Assembly (NCBI RefSeq): GCF_001456025.1
Contig: NZ_LMTZ01000167.1
Location: forward strand, 1 to 46,367
Source of the DNA: Mastigocoleus testarum BC008
GTDB taxonomy: Bacteria; Cyanobacteriota; Cyanobacteriia; Cyanobacteriales; Nostocaceae
DNA: 46,367 nucleotides
Direction: 5' to 3'
A program made the position numbers and the translations under genes. The notes below the pieces were generated by a model. It made no database searches and was not told the DNA's origin. It saw nothing but the letters and a program-made list of their open reading frames with translations. Each line of letters opens with the position of its first letter. The first letter of the stretch is position 1. This document shows, one piece after another, positions 33,319 through 43,000 of the stretch.

Positions 33319-33765
33319 TCAAGTATTTGCTGAGGATTCTCCCTCCATTGAAGCTATATATTGATTACTAATCAAATCTTCCATCAAAGCTATCAAGGCT
33401 GAATAATTAGTTATGGGCTTGAGAAAAAATTCATCAGCTAAGGACTGTTGTAAAAGAATATCTCTCTCGGATTTTATTGCATAAGCTGTTAGCAAAATAA
33501 TCGGAATATTTTTTGTTGGCTGCTGGCTTTTAAGAATTCGCGACAAATCGGAACCGCTTACTTCATCTCCATTCCAAACTGCACCGGGAAGATTAATGTC
33601 CATAAGAATGATGTCAACTTCACCTGCCTGTGACAAACTAAAAATTTTTTCACATTTGAAGGTAATTTCGACTTGATATCCTCCAAGACGTTCCAGTAAT
33701 TTTGCTGTACCCTTGGCTAGAATTAAGTCGTCCTCTACTAATATAACTTTTGATTTTTTTCTCAT
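33319..33765 (-). CDS. single-domain response regulator (CheY-like)
   Basis: A 148-aa receiver: acidic pocket VEDD (10-13), phospho-acceptor D56 in LMDINLP, T93 in LLTAYA, and K116 in FFLKP. There is no output domain, so it acts by protein contact or phospho-relay. The loop after D56 is longer than usual (GAVWNGDEVSGSD), a feature of receivers paired with large hybrid kinases in cyanobacteria. It precedes the GAF kinase by 48 bp on the same strand, and the two probably form one operon. Confidence 0.92.
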   Translation of the reverse strand: MRKKSKVILVEDDLILAKGTAKLLERLGGYQVEITFKCEKIFSLSQAGEVDIILMDINLPGAVWNGDEVSGSDLSRILKSQQPTKNIPIILLTAYAIKSERDILLQQSLADEFFLKPITNYSALIALMEDLISNQYIASMEGESSANT

Positions 33766-34389
33766 ATTTCAATCAATATCATTCTTATATCAATTTATTA
33801 TCAGGATATTATATTATACTTGACAAAATATTTACGCATTATGACAGGTAAAAATACACAACTATCGAGGTGAGCAAGTCATAAATGATTAGTTTATTCT
33901 TCAATCCTTATTGTATCTATATAAAAAGGTTATAGCCTAGTGCTGAGCCTTTGTTAATTTCAGTGATAACACTTAAGTTTTAATCTTAAATTTGTATCAT
34001 TTTTAAAAATGATGTATTTGAGTACTAGTTTTCAAAAATCCTCAGACCTTAATTGTATAATTATCTGCTGCTTTAATTAAACTTACTTAATAGGTTCCCT
34101 TTATATGAGTATTTCATAATTAAGCTTTAAAAATATTACATTTTCGGCGGTCTGAGATGATTACCAATCTACAAGGAAATTAACCGGTAGAGATTTCTGA
34201 ACAAACAAAAACATCATTACAGATAATTTACTTTATACTACACAGTTATATATTTTCCTGTGTCTAAAAAATACACAATTATATTTTCATTAATATCAAC
34301 TAGATAAATCTCAATCCCAATAAACTAAATTTAAACAAGGTTTTTATGGGGTTTAAATTGAAATATTAGTAATACCAGAATTAACTGAA
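33766..34389. other. divergent promoter region of the signalling genes
   Basis: About 620 bp, AT-rich, separating the response-regulator/kinase pair from the CheB-CheR hybrid kinase. No gene or repeat is seen. Divergent promoters are expected here but no regulator site could be assigned. Confidence 0.5.
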
Positions 34390-37300
34390 ATGAGTGATTT
34401 TGAAAGCAAAAACCAACAAACAAATCTTATGGACTCTCAACAAGCAAGGGATTTTTTCGTTGTGGGTATTGGTGCATCGGCTGGTGGGTTGCGTCCATTA
34501 GAAGAATTTTTTGAGCATACTCCTACCGATAGTGGGGCTGCTTTTGTTGTTGTTCAACATTTGTCACCAGACTTTAAGAGTCTAATGAAGGAATTACTGG
34601 GACGGAAAACCCACATGGAAATTTACCGTGTAGAAGATGGGATGAAGTTACAGCCAAACTCCATTTATCTGATTCCCCCCGGTCAAAATTTAGTAGTAAA
34701 AAATAGATCTCTGCAACTATATAAACAAAACCGCCAGACTCAAAAACCAAATTTTCCTATAGACCTGTTTTTTAAGTCCCTCGCTACTGATTGTGGTGAA
34801 AAAGCAATTGCTGTGGTGCTTTCGGGTACGGGAAGTGATGGTTCTCATGGACTAAGACTAATCCACGAAGCAGGTGGTTTATCAATCGTTCAAGACCCTA
34901 AAACTGCTCAATTTGATGGTATGTTGGTCAGTGCCATTGATACGGCAGTTGTTGACTATATCTTACCGCCAGTCGAGATATCAAAACTAATATATCAGTG
35001 TTTGACTTCTTGTAATACAATTCAAGGCGGCTTTTCTAATTTAGATGCTGATACAGGTTCAGATTCTTTTAAAATCCAACAAATAATAAATGTTTTAGCC
35101 CATCACGAACAAATTGATTTTTCTCACTACAAGTCTTCTACCTTATCGCGTCGTATTAATCGTCGTTGTCTAATCCTCGGCTGTGAAAATTTTGATGATT
35201 ATATCAACCGTTTAAAAATTCTCCCTCAAGAACGAGATTTTTTACGTAATGACTTACTGATTAGTGTTACAGCTTTTTTTCGAGACACTCCTGCTTGGGA
35301 ACATTTGGAAACAAAAATTATCCCTTCGCTTTTGAGAGAAGCAAAACCAGGAGAAGAATTACGCTTTTGGGTAACTGCTTGCGCGACAGGACAAGAAGCT
35401 TACTCTTTAGCAATTTTATTAGATGAAGCAATCAATAGGTCAGGAAAAAATGTCAGAATTAAGATTTTTGCCACAGATCTCGATAGAATCGCATTGGAAA
35501 AAGCTACTAATGGTATTTATCCAGAAACTATTGCTAATGATATTTCTCCAGAAAGACTAAAAAATTACTTTACATACAAAGATCAATCTTTTCAGGTCTC
35601 GCGAAAATTGCGTGAAATGTTAATTTTTGCTCCCCATGACTTAACCAAAGATGCTGGCTTCACGCGGATGCACCTTGTTAGCTGTCGTAATGTCTTAATT
35701 TATATGCAGCCCAAGCTGCAACAGCAAGTTTTACGCAATCTGCATTTTTCTTTAGTTCCCAATGGTATTCTTTTTTTGGGAGAAGCGGAAACAGTTAGTG
35801 AATATGAAGAAGAATTTATACCTCTAGATAAAAAGTGGAAAATTTTTCAAAAGCGGAGGGATATTAGACTACCGCTACCAATCCGAGGGATTGAAAAAAT
35901 TTCGAGAAATTTAATCACCCAGTCTAATAATTCGCCAAAAAGTCGTTCGAGTAAAGAACAAATGCTAGAAATAGCATTCAGTAGTTTTTTACAGGAGCAT
36001 AGAACTACTTGTTTGTTGGTAAATAAAGACAATCAGGTAATACATTTTTTCCAAGATTTATTATCGGTTCTGAAGTTACCTTTGGGTAATCCCACAATGG
36101 AAGTGACTAGGTTAGTACCTCTAGCCCTTCAGTTACCTCTCAATACTGCATTGCATCGAGCTAAACGAGAAAAACGTGCGGTTTTTTTTGGTGGAATTGA
36201 CTTAAGGAATGAAAACGATAATGAAAATAAGATTAGCATTAATTTGAAAGTAAGCTATCACAAAGGAAACAAGATCGCAGGGGATTTTATCAGTGTAACA
36301 ATATCCGAAAGTGACCCAGTACATTCCCAATTAATAACTGATAAATCGCTAACTGGTGATAGCTTTGAATTAGATCGAGCAGCACATGCTCGAATCATGG
36401 AGTTAGAATACGAGCTTCAGGAAACCCGAGAAAACCTCCAAGCAACGATTGAAGAGTTAGAAACTACTAACGAAGAGCAACAAGCAACCAACGAAGAATT
36501 AATTGCTTCTAATGAGGAATTACAAAGTACCAACGAAGAATTACATTCCGTGAATGAAGAATTACACACCGTTAACACCGAATATCAATCGAAAATTCAG
36601 GAACTTGTCGAGTTAAATAATGATGTTAACAACTTACTTCGCAGTACTAATTTTGGTGTCGTCTTTCTTGATAGAGAACTTCAAATACGTAAATTTACTG
36701 CTGCTGCAACTACTGCAATCAACTTCAAAGAAGGTGATGTTGGTCGCTCACTAGAAGACATAACCCATAATACTAATTGTTTTGACTTAAGAGAACTAAT
36801 TTTACAAGTCATAGAAACTGAATTGCCAATAGAAAAAGAAATTAAACAAGTAAAAAATGACACTCATTTATTGATGCGAATCAATCCCTATCGTCAAGAA
36901 GATGGGGATATTGACGGTGTTGTGATTACCTTTGTTGATGTTGATGAACTCAAAACGGTACAAGAGCAAGTGTTTAGAGTTAACGAAGCACTTAGAGAAT
37001 CAGAACATAGTCTTCGTAAAAGCGAAGAGCGCTTCAGAGCCATTTTTGAACAAGCTGCTGTCGGTATTGCTCTACTTGATACAGATGGTAAGTGGTTGAA
37101 GGTCAACCAAAAAGTTTGCGAAATTACAGGTTATTCAGAAGAAAAATTGTCGGAATTAAAGTTTCAAGATATTACCTATACCGACGACATAGAAGCAGAC
37201 TTAGAACAAATCAAACAATTGCTAGCTGGCGAAATTAGTTCATATTTTCTAGAAAAACGTTATGTTCGCCAGGATGATACGTTAGTATGGGTAAATATAG

Positions 37301-39294
37301 CACCAAGTATCGTTAGAGAGACAGCCGATAGTCCGGGATACTTTATTGTCGTTATAGAAGATATCAGCGATCGCAAACAAGCAGAAGCTAAACTACAAAA
37401 TGCTTCTCAAGCTCTTACAGAAATTACAGAACGTTATGAATTAGCGGTTAGGGGGTCGAAAGACGGTATTTGGGATTGGAATGTCGAAACCGGAGAGTCA
37501 TATATTTCCCCAAGATGGAAAGAAATTTTGGGTTACAAAGATGATGAACTTGCAAATAGTGCTGATACTTTTTTCTCATACCTACATCCAGAAGACAGAA
37601 AACAAGCAGAGGAAGCTATTAAACAACACTTTGAGCTTCATGTTCCTTTTGATATTGAATGTCGGATGCGAAACAAACAAAATGAATATGTATGGATACG
37701 CAATCGGGGACAAGCTACTTGGGATCAATCTGGAAAACCAGTACGGATGTCCGGTTCAATAAGCGACATCACACCTTTGAAAAGGGTAGAGGAAGATTTA
37801 CGTAATGTGAATCATCAATTAGCTCTAGCTAAAGAAAGTGCTGAAGCTGCAAATCACGCAAAAAGTGAATTCCTGGCTAAAATGACCCACGAATTGCGAA
37901 CTCCTCTCAATTCGATTCTCGGTTTTACGCAAATTTTATACCGTCAATCTAATCTCCAAGATCAACAGCGCAAATATCTTGATACTGTTCTCCGTTGCGG
38001 TAATCACTTGCTGAATTTAATTAACGATATTTTAGATATTTCTAAGATTGAAGCTGGAGCAATTGAACTTAATACAACAGAGTTTGATTTATACAATATT
38101 ATTGACTCTCTCGAGCAAATGTTGCAAATCAAAAGTAAAAGCAAAGGTTTGCAATTAAATGTTGAATTTAGTGAAGATATTCCTCAATACATCAGAACCG
38201 ATGAAGCAAGATTACGCCAAGTTTTAATTAATTTGTTAGGTAACGCAATTAAATTTACAGATACTGGTAATATTTTATTACAAATCATCAGAGGTACAAT
38301 TACGGAATCGAGTCATTCTCATCTAAATGATGGGATAAATTCCTGTTACTTGACTTTCCGCATTAAAGATACGGGTAAAGGAATAGCTGAGAGAGATTTA
38401 AGCAATATATTTGATGCTTTTGTACAAGCAGGTAACAATCAGGAATACTGTGATGGTACGGGTTTGGGCTTAGCAATTTCTAAGAATTACATTGATTTGA
38501 TGGGAGGTGAGATGCAAATTCAAAGCAATTTAGGGAAAGGAACCACTGTAGAATTTGATATCCCTGTCACCATCATACCTAAGGAAGAATTTGTAGAGCA
38601 TTTGCCAAAGGGTCGAATTATAGGGTTAGATCCAGAACAACCTAAATCGTTGATTTTGATTGCTGAAGATAATTCAGATAATCATCAATTATTGCTCGAA
38701 ATTATCTCAGGAGTAGGTTTTGAAACAATTCAAGCCCACAACGGACAGGAAGCAGTGGAAAAATGGCAGAAATACAAACCCGATCTTGTTTTAATGGACA
38801 TGCAAATGCCAGTAATGAACGGCTATGAAGCTACCCGTGAAATTAGATCCACTTCTGAAGGTAAAGATACAACAATTATTATCGCCCAAACATCCAATGC
38901 TTTTAACGAAGATAAGAAATTAATTATGTCCCTTGGTTGCGATGATTTTATTAGTAAACCGTTTCAAGAACAAATCCTTCTAGAAAAAATAGCCCATCAT
39001 TTAGGAGTTAAATATATCTACAGCAACGACGAACCGCAGGATTTAGAGCAGCGAAAAAATCCGCAAGTTCAAATCACTCCAGAATCATTAGCATTTATGT
39101 CAGATCAGTGGCGCTTCCAACTTCATCAAGTTGCTAGCACCTGCAATAAAAAAGATATTCTCAAGGTATTAGCAGATATTCCTGAAGACAACAATAGCAA
39201 TATTCAAGTCAAACAGTATTTAATAAATTTAGCAAATAAATTCTTATTTGATGTAATTGTCGATTTGACCACACCTTTGGAAGAAAGTAATTAA
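34390..39294 (+). CDS. CheB-CheR-PAS-histidine kinase-receiver fusion
   Basis: A 1634-aa soluble signalling protein. Residues about 20-205 are a CheB methylesterase with the S30-H57-D150 triad (GIGASAGG, VVQHLSPD, SGTGSDG) and no N-terminal receiver. About 225-495 are a CheR methyltransferase (FWVTACATGQEAYSLAILL, and VSCRNVLIYMQPKLQQQV). A heptad coiled coil with repeated TNEEL motifs spans about 680-744. Three PAS-like domains follow (about 745-865, 875-1000, 1015-1125). The kinase has H1167 in MTHELRTP, NLLGNAIKF near 1280 and GTGLGLAIS. A receiver with D1470 (LMDMQMP) and a short helical tail end it. Both Che domains keep their catalytic residues, so reversible methylation may tune the kinase. 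No chemoreceptor gene is nearby; targets are unknown. Confidence 0.93.
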   Translation: MSDFESKNQQTNLMDSQQARDFFVVGIGASAGGLRPLEEFFEHTPTDSGAAFVVVQHLSPDFKSLMKELLGRKTHMEIYRVEDGMKLQPNSIYLIPPGQNLVVKNRSLQLYKQNRQTQKPNFPIDLFFKSLATDCGEKAIAVVLSGTGSDGSHGLRLIHEAGGLSIVQDPKTAQFDGMLVSAIDTAVVDYILPPVEISKLIYQCLTSCNTIQGGFSNLDADTGSDSFKIQQIINVLAHHEQIDFSHYKSSTLSRRINRRCLILGCENFDDYINRLKILPQERDFLRNDLLISVTAFFRDTPAWEHLETKIIPSLLREAKPGEELRFWVTACATGQEAYSLAILLDEAINRSGKNVRIKIFATDLDRIALEKATNGIYPETIANDISPERLKNYFTYKDQSFQVSRKLREMLIFAPHDLTKDAGFTRMHLVSCRNVLIYMQPKLQQQVLRNLHFSLVPNGILFLGEAETVSEYEEEFIPLDKKWKIFQKRRDIRLPLPIRGIEKISRNLITQSNNSPKSRSSKEQMLEIAFSSFLQEHRTTCLLVNKDNQVIHFFQDLLSVLKLPLGNPTMEVTRLVPLALQLPLNTALHRAKREKRAVFFGGIDLRNENDNENKISINLKVSYHKGNKIAGDFISVTISESDPVHSQLITDKSLTGDSFELDRAAHARIMELEYELQETRENLQATIEELETTNEEQQATNEELIASNEELQSTNEELHSVNEELHTVNTEYQSKIQELVELNNDVNNLLRSTNFGVVFLDRELQIRKFTAAATTAINFKEGDVGRSLEDITHNTNCFDLRELILQVIETELPIEKEIKQVKNDTHLLMRINPYRQEDGDIDGVVITFVDVDELKTVQEQVFRVNEALRESEHSLRKSEERFRAIFEQAAVGIALLDTDGKWLKVNQKVCEITGYSEEKLSELKFQDITYTDDIEADLEQIKQLLAGEISSYFLEKRYVRQDDTLVWVNIAPSIVRETADSPGYFIVVIEDISDRKQAEAKLQNASQALTEITERYELAVRGSKDGIWDWNVETGESYISPRWKEILGYKDDELANSADTFFSYLHPEDRKQAEEAIKQHFELHVPFDIECRMRNKQNEYVWIRNRGQATWDQSGKPVRMSGSISDITPLKRVEEDLRNVNHQLALAKESAEAANHAKSEFLAKMTHELRTPLNSILGFTQILYRQSNLQDQQRKYLDTVLRCGNHLLNLINDILDISKIEAGAIELNTTEFDLYNIIDSLEQMLQIKSKSKGLQLNVEFSEDIPQYIRTDEARLRQVLINLLGNAIKFTDTGNILLQIIRGTITESSHSHLNDGINSCYLTFRIKDTGKGIAERDLSNIFDAFVQAGNNQEYCDGTGLGLAISKNYIDLMGGEMQIQSNLGKGTTVEFDIPVTIIPKEEFVEHLPKGRIIGLDPEQPKSLILIAEDNSDNHQLLLEIISGVGFETIQAHNGQEAVEKWQKYKPDLVLMDMQMPVMNGYEATREIRSTSEGKDTTIIIAQTSNAFNEDKKLIMSLGCDDFISKPFQEQILLEKIAHHLGVKYIYSNDEPQDLEQRKNPQVQITPESLAFMSDQWRFQLHQVASTCNKKDILKVLADIPEDNNSNIQVKQYLINLANKFLFDVIVDLTTPLEESN

Positions 39295-39707
39295 AGTACA
39301 AAGAATAGCAGATACAGCACTATGCAGTTAGGTAGTTAAGACCTTGATGAGTGCTGTCCTGTCCTACGGACACGCGCTTAGCCTGTAGTGTGGGCGTTTG
39401 AAAGCATTAAGCGCGGATGTTAGGGGGCAGGTGAAAGGCTACGCCGCGTACAAATACCGCACGCAGGTGCGCTCAGCCTCTAGCTGCACTCTACGGAAAT
39501 GCTACCTACGCTGCGGGTCTGCTAGCCGTTAATGCTCATAGGACGCGGTCTGTTTTGACTACCCCAACTCATCTGATATGCATTCCATTACAATAAGTAA
39601 TATTACTGTTGTTGCTGTATTTTAAAATTATTAATATCATTGAAAACAACTACTAAATAATTATTTCCTAGTATTAAAAAATACGAATGAGGTAAAGGTA
39701 GAGAATT
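39295..39707. other. gap with GC-rich cyanobacterial repeats
   Basis: No gene is seen. GC-rich repeat segments (GGCTACGCCGCGTAC, CTGCACTCTACGG, GCTACCTACGCTGCGGGTC and similar) occupy about 39345-39545. The remainder is AT-rich and presumably includes the promoter of the receiver gene. Confidence 0.5.
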
Positions 39708-40241
39708 ATGGATGACATGTTAGAAATGTTGGATTTCAAAGGTGATATCCTCATAATTGATGACGAACCAAATAACTTAGACGTTTTATCTACCAGTCTT
39801 GAATGTTATGGCTACCAAGTAAGGCAAGCTGTAAGTGCTGAAATTGCTCTGAAAACCATCAAGCTTAAACTACCAGAATTGATTCTGCTAGATGTCATCA
39901 TGCCAAAAGTTGACGGATATGAATTATGTCAACAATTAAAATCAAATCCAGAGACAAAAGATATACCAGTAATTTTCTTAAGTGCTTTGAGTCAAGAGCA
40001 TGATAAGGGAAAAGGATTTGAAGTTGGTGCGGTGGACTTTATTAGTAAGCCTTTTCATTTAGAAGAGATTCTGGCTAGAATCAACCATCAATTAACAATT
40101 CGTCAATTAGAAATTAAGCTAAGGGAAACCAATCAGGAACTTGAAAAACAAAAATATCGCTTACAAACAGAAATATATCTGCGCGAGAAAATAGAAGAAG
40201 AATTGAAAGACTCCAAAGCTTTATTGGAATCTAGAGGATGA
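39708..40241 (+). CDS. receiver-coiled-coil protein, probably truncated at its C-terminus
   Basis: A 177-aa protein with a full receiver domain: D18-D19 in IIDDEPNN, phospho-acceptor D62 in LLDVIMPKVDG, S/A-type position LSALS, and K114 in FISKPF. From residue 121 on it is a coiled coil (RQLEIKLRETNQELEKQKYR, then REKIEEELKDSKALLESRG). In hybrid proteins of this type such a coil leads into a PAS, kinase or cyclase domain. Here the frame stops right where that would begin, 15 bp before a decayed TnpB remnant. It may still work as a stand-alone receiver. A GGTAAAGGTAGAG purine-rich stretch precedes the ATG at 39708. Confidence 0.82.
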   Translation: MDDMLEMLDFKGDILIIDDEPNNLDVLSTSLECYGYQVRQAVSAEIALKTIKLKLPELILLDVIMPKVDGYELCQQLKSNPETKDIPVIFLSALSQEHDKGKGFEVGAVDFISKPFHLEEILARINHQLTIRQLEIKLRETNQELEKQKYRLQTEIYLREKIEEELKDSKALLESRG

Positions 40242-40255
40242 ACCACCCCAACTTG

Positions 40256-40749
40256 CTACGCAGAAGTTGGAGGACACTTACCAACGGTAACTATTTTGAT
40301 TGTTTCATCTAACTTGTGGTGAATCTTAGCTTTGACAGTCCCAAATCTACCGGGAAACTTCAAATCAGATGCTACGCCGACACCGTTAAGGCTCTCACCG
40401 ACTTGTTTTATTTTCTGCGGATACTGAATTGATTAACGATGATGTCTTGATTTGAACTTAGGACACTTTGCTTACCCTCAAAAAAGGTTTTGATAAGCGC
40501 GGCTAAGATTGAAGCTCATAGACTGCAAAATCTGTGAATAACACTTACCCAGCCAAATAGTTTCTTCCTCTTTTTTGAGTTGTGGCAATATAAAATTTAG
40601 CACAGACTGAGACGGTCCTTTGCAAGTTTCCTTGTAAGTCTCAATGCACTTATTCAGTCCATAATTCCACCACCAACAAGCACAACTAAAATTGATTGTT
40701 GTGCAAGCACATGAACTTGTTGCTGTATGGGGTATACTCTTACTTTTAC
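40256..40749 (-). pseudogene. decayed IS200/IS605-type TnpB (OrfB) remnant
   Basis: On the minus strand, fragments in more than one frame read as the N-terminal half of an IS891/IS1136-type TnpB: KVRVYPIQQQVHVLAQ; then, after a shift, CACWWWNYGLNKCIETYKET and QLKKEEETIWLGKCYSQILQ with NLSRAYQNLF and a stop; then LKFPGRFGTVKAKIHHKLDE with IKIVTVGKCP and another stop. The RuvC-like catalytic part is missing, and stops and frameshifts interrupt the rest, so it is inactive. Its 3' edge has a small hairpin (CCAACTT...AAGTTGG) and abuts the end of the receiver gene. Confidence 0.8.
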
Positions 40750-41059
40750 TGCTTAACGTCTCGTCTGTTTAATCCTAAATTATCGACCTGTTAATATTGG
40801 GTAGATTTTGCAGTAACACATCAATTAAAAAACACAAATTTTTACTGATATTTTCCCGCTCTATACGCTCTGCACCCCTTCACCCATCAGGACGTGACCT
40901 GCGTCGTTTAGACATTAGTGCAAAGCACGCGTGCAAGTGGGTAATTCCATTAACTGGAGCTTAAGAAATCTTAATTTCATCTATTGATAGAAGTCTAAAA
41001 AAGAATCACACAACTTAGAATAAGAAGGTTATTCGACAAAAAGAGTTATAAAAACATAG
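40750..41059. other. gap without a recognisable gene
   Basis: Between the TnpB remnant and the sulfur-carrier terminator no protein frame or RNA gene is seen. A GC-rich repeat-like segment occupies about 40850-40945. Confidence 0.45.
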
Positions 41060-41093
41060 GTAGAGATGTGTACTCGTCGTGCCACATCTCTAC
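41060..41093 (-). terminator. hairpin terminator downstream of the sulfur-carrier gene
   Basis: GTAGAGATGTG (41060-41070) pairs perfectly with CACATCTCTAC (41083-41093). On the minus strand the stem is followed by CTATGTTTTTATAAC, giving a T5 tract 45 nt beyond the stop codon of the MoaD-like gene. The arms also resemble the dispersed GTAGAGAC palindrome family, so a repeat may have been adopted as a terminator. Confidence 0.55.
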
Positions 41094-41137
41094 GACATTT
41101 ACCAAAGATATCTAATAAAAATTGCTAAAAATATGAA

Positions 41138-41413
41138 CTAACCACCAGCAACAGCAGGGACAATACTTACTTCATCCCCATCTTTTAAAGGTGTGCTGGT
41201 ACCTTCCAAAAAACGAATATCTTCACTATTAACGTACAAATTTAAAAAACGTCGTGGTTTTCCTTGTTCGTCACAAAGACGTGACTTAATTCCAGGACAA
41301 GCTTGTTCTAAAGAGTCGATTAACTCCGAAATTGAGTTACCACTACATTCTAAAGTCGCTTGGTTACTTGTAAATTTCTGAAGAGCAGTTGGAACTAAAA
41401 CTTTTATTGTCAT
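41138..41413 (-). CDS. MoaD/ThiS-family sulfur carrier protein, CysO-like
   Basis: A 91-aa beta-grasp protein ending in the diglycine tail PAVAGG, which is adenylated and thiocarboxylated in this family to carry sulfur. The sequence FLNLYVNSEDIRFLEG near 55-70 and DGDEVSIVPAVAGG at the end resembles mycobacterial CysO more than MoaD or ThiS, from memory of that sequence. It lies 251 bp downstream of thrC on the same strand. CysO donates sulfur to a PLP-dependent cysteine synthase, and threonine synthase is a fold-type II PLP enzyme too, which makes the pairing suggestive; a working link is inference. A terminator-like hairpin follows. Confidence 0.9.
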   Translation of the reverse strand: MTIKVLVPTALQKFTSNQATLECSGNSISELIDSLEQACPGIKSRLCDEQGKPRRFLNLYVNSEDIRFLEGTSTPLKDGDEVSIVPAVAGG

Positions 41414-41451
41414 ATCAAAACAAAGCGAAAAGTTTAAAGGGAGTTTGTCAT

Positions 41452-41652
41452 TAATGGGTAATGGGTAATGGGTAATGGGTAATGAGTAATTGGTAATTTC
41501 TTACTTCTTACTTCTTACTCATTACTTACTTACTGTGCGCTGTAGACACCCTCATTGTCTGTGCTTACGCCCCGCTACGCTAACACTTTGTGTTTGCCCG
41601 CATCCTAGCGGATGAACAGCTTTGCTGTCTATAACGCGCCCCGCTACGCTAA
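41452..41652. repeat. STRRs and GC-rich repeats between the sulfur-carrier gene and thrC
   Basis: TAATGGG-type heptamers occupy about 41452-41494, followed by TTACTTC-type units at about 41499-41530. GC-rich repeats including two copies of CGCCCCGCTACGCTAAC (about 41570-41586 and 41637-41653) fill the rest. No gene is present. Confidence 0.85.
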
Positions 41653-41664
41653 CATTACTCATTA

Positions 41665-42963
41665 CTAAACAAGTACTTGTTGCCATTCTAAACGTTCGAG
41701 TGTACGGGAACGTTCGAGGGCTGTTTCAAAACTATCGAGTTTAGCCTCGATTGTCAAAGGTTCGCCAATATAACCTTGTACGGCTTCTTGGGTTTTGAGA
41801 CCATTACCAGTAATGTACGCTACGGTAGTTTCTTCTGGATCGATTTTACCTGCTTCTACCAGTTTCTTTAATACAGCTATTGTTGTACCGCCAGCTGTTT
41901 CTGTAAAGATGCCTTCAGTTTCTGCAAGTAATTTCATTCCTTCAATGATTTCTGTGTCATTGACAGCTTCAATATTACCACCAGTCTTTTTAGCGATTTC
42001 GACTGCATATATACCATCTGCAGGATTCCCAATTGCAATGGATTTAGCAATTGTGTTTGGCTTTACTGGTTCAATGAAATCTCTATCTTCTTTAAATGCT
42101 TTATATATGGGGGAACATCCTTCAGCTTGCGCTCCACTGAAGCGGACTTTCTTACCCTCCACTAAACCAACTTCAGTAAACTCGTTAAATCCTTTGTAGA
42201 TTTTAGTAAACAAAGAACCACTAGCTAAAGGTGCAACTATGTGGTCAGGTAATTCCCAACCTAATTGTTCTGCAACTTCAAACCCTAAAGTTTTAGAACC
42301 TTCTGAGTAATAGGGACGTAGATTAATGTTTACAAATCCCCAACCGTGAGTATTTGCAACTTCCGAACATAGACGGTTAACCTGATCGTAATTACCTTTA
42401 ACCGCCATTAGGGTAGGGCTGTAAATTAAACTTCCTAAAATTTTACCAGCTTCCAAATCGGCAGGAATGAATACACAGCAATCTAAACCTGCATGGGCTG
42501 CGATCGCAGCTGTGGAATTTGCTAGGTTACCAGTACTAGCACAAGAAACTGTACTAAAACCTAACTCTTTTGCTCTAGTTAGTGCTACTGAAACTACCCT
42601 ATCCTTGAAACTGAGGGTAGGCATGTTAACAGCATCATTTTTAATATAAAGCTTTTTCAAGCCAAGGCGACGAGCCAAGCGATGAGAACGTACTAGGGGG
42701 GTCATTCCGGTTCCCACATCAATTGGGTTTTCGCTAGCGACAGGTAAAAACTTGCGATAGCGCCAAATTGAGTTTGGTCCAGCTTGGATAGTTTGACGAG
42801 TTACCGTGTTGCGTAGATTGCTGTAGTCATAGGTAACTTCCAAAGGACCAAAACAAAACTCACAAACATGACTGGCTTGCAGTTCGTATTCTGCACCACA
42901 TTCTTTACATTTTAGGTTTTTAAAGGATGCAGTAGCTGCTTGAGTACCGGTCGTCGCTTGCAT
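41665..42963 (-). CDS. thrC: threonine synthase
   Basis: It converts O-phosphohomoserine to threonine with PLP. The 432-aa protein starts with a zinc-ribbon-like segment, CKECGAEYELQASHVCEFCF (residues about 20-39), as in many threonine synthases of this class. The PLP lysine is in NMPTLSFKDRVVSVALTRA, and SCASTGNLANSTAAIAAHAG is the phosphate-binding loop region. GNGLKTQEAV lies near the C-terminus. The ATG at 42963 has a GGGGGA ribosome-binding sequence 8 nt upstream, and a sigma70-type promoter precedes it. A MoaD/CysO-like gene lies downstream. Confidence 0.94.
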   Translation of the reverse strand: MQATTGTQAATASFKNLKCKECGAEYELQASHVCEFCFGPLEVTYDYSNLRNTVTRQTIQAGPNSIWRYRKFLPVASENPIDVGTGMTPLVRSHRLARRLGLKKLYIKNDAVNMPTLSFKDRVVSVALTRAKELGFSTVSCASTGNLANSTAAIAAHAGLDCCVFIPADLEAGKILGSLIYSPTLMAVKGNYDQVNRLCSEVANTHGWGFVNINLRPYYSEGSKTLGFEVAEQLGWELPDHIVAPLASGSLFTKIYKGFNEFTEVGLVEGKKVRFSGAQAEGCSPIYKAFKEDRDFIEPVKPNTIAKSIAIGNPADGIYAVEIAKKTGGNIEAVNDTEIIEGMKLLAETEGIFTETAGGTTIAVLKKLVEAGKIDPEETTVAYITGNGLKTQEAVQGYIGEPLTIEAKLDSFETALERSRTLERLEWQQVLV

Positions 42964-43000
42964 AGAGCTATCCCCCTGAGTTCTTGTCTATTGCGAAATG

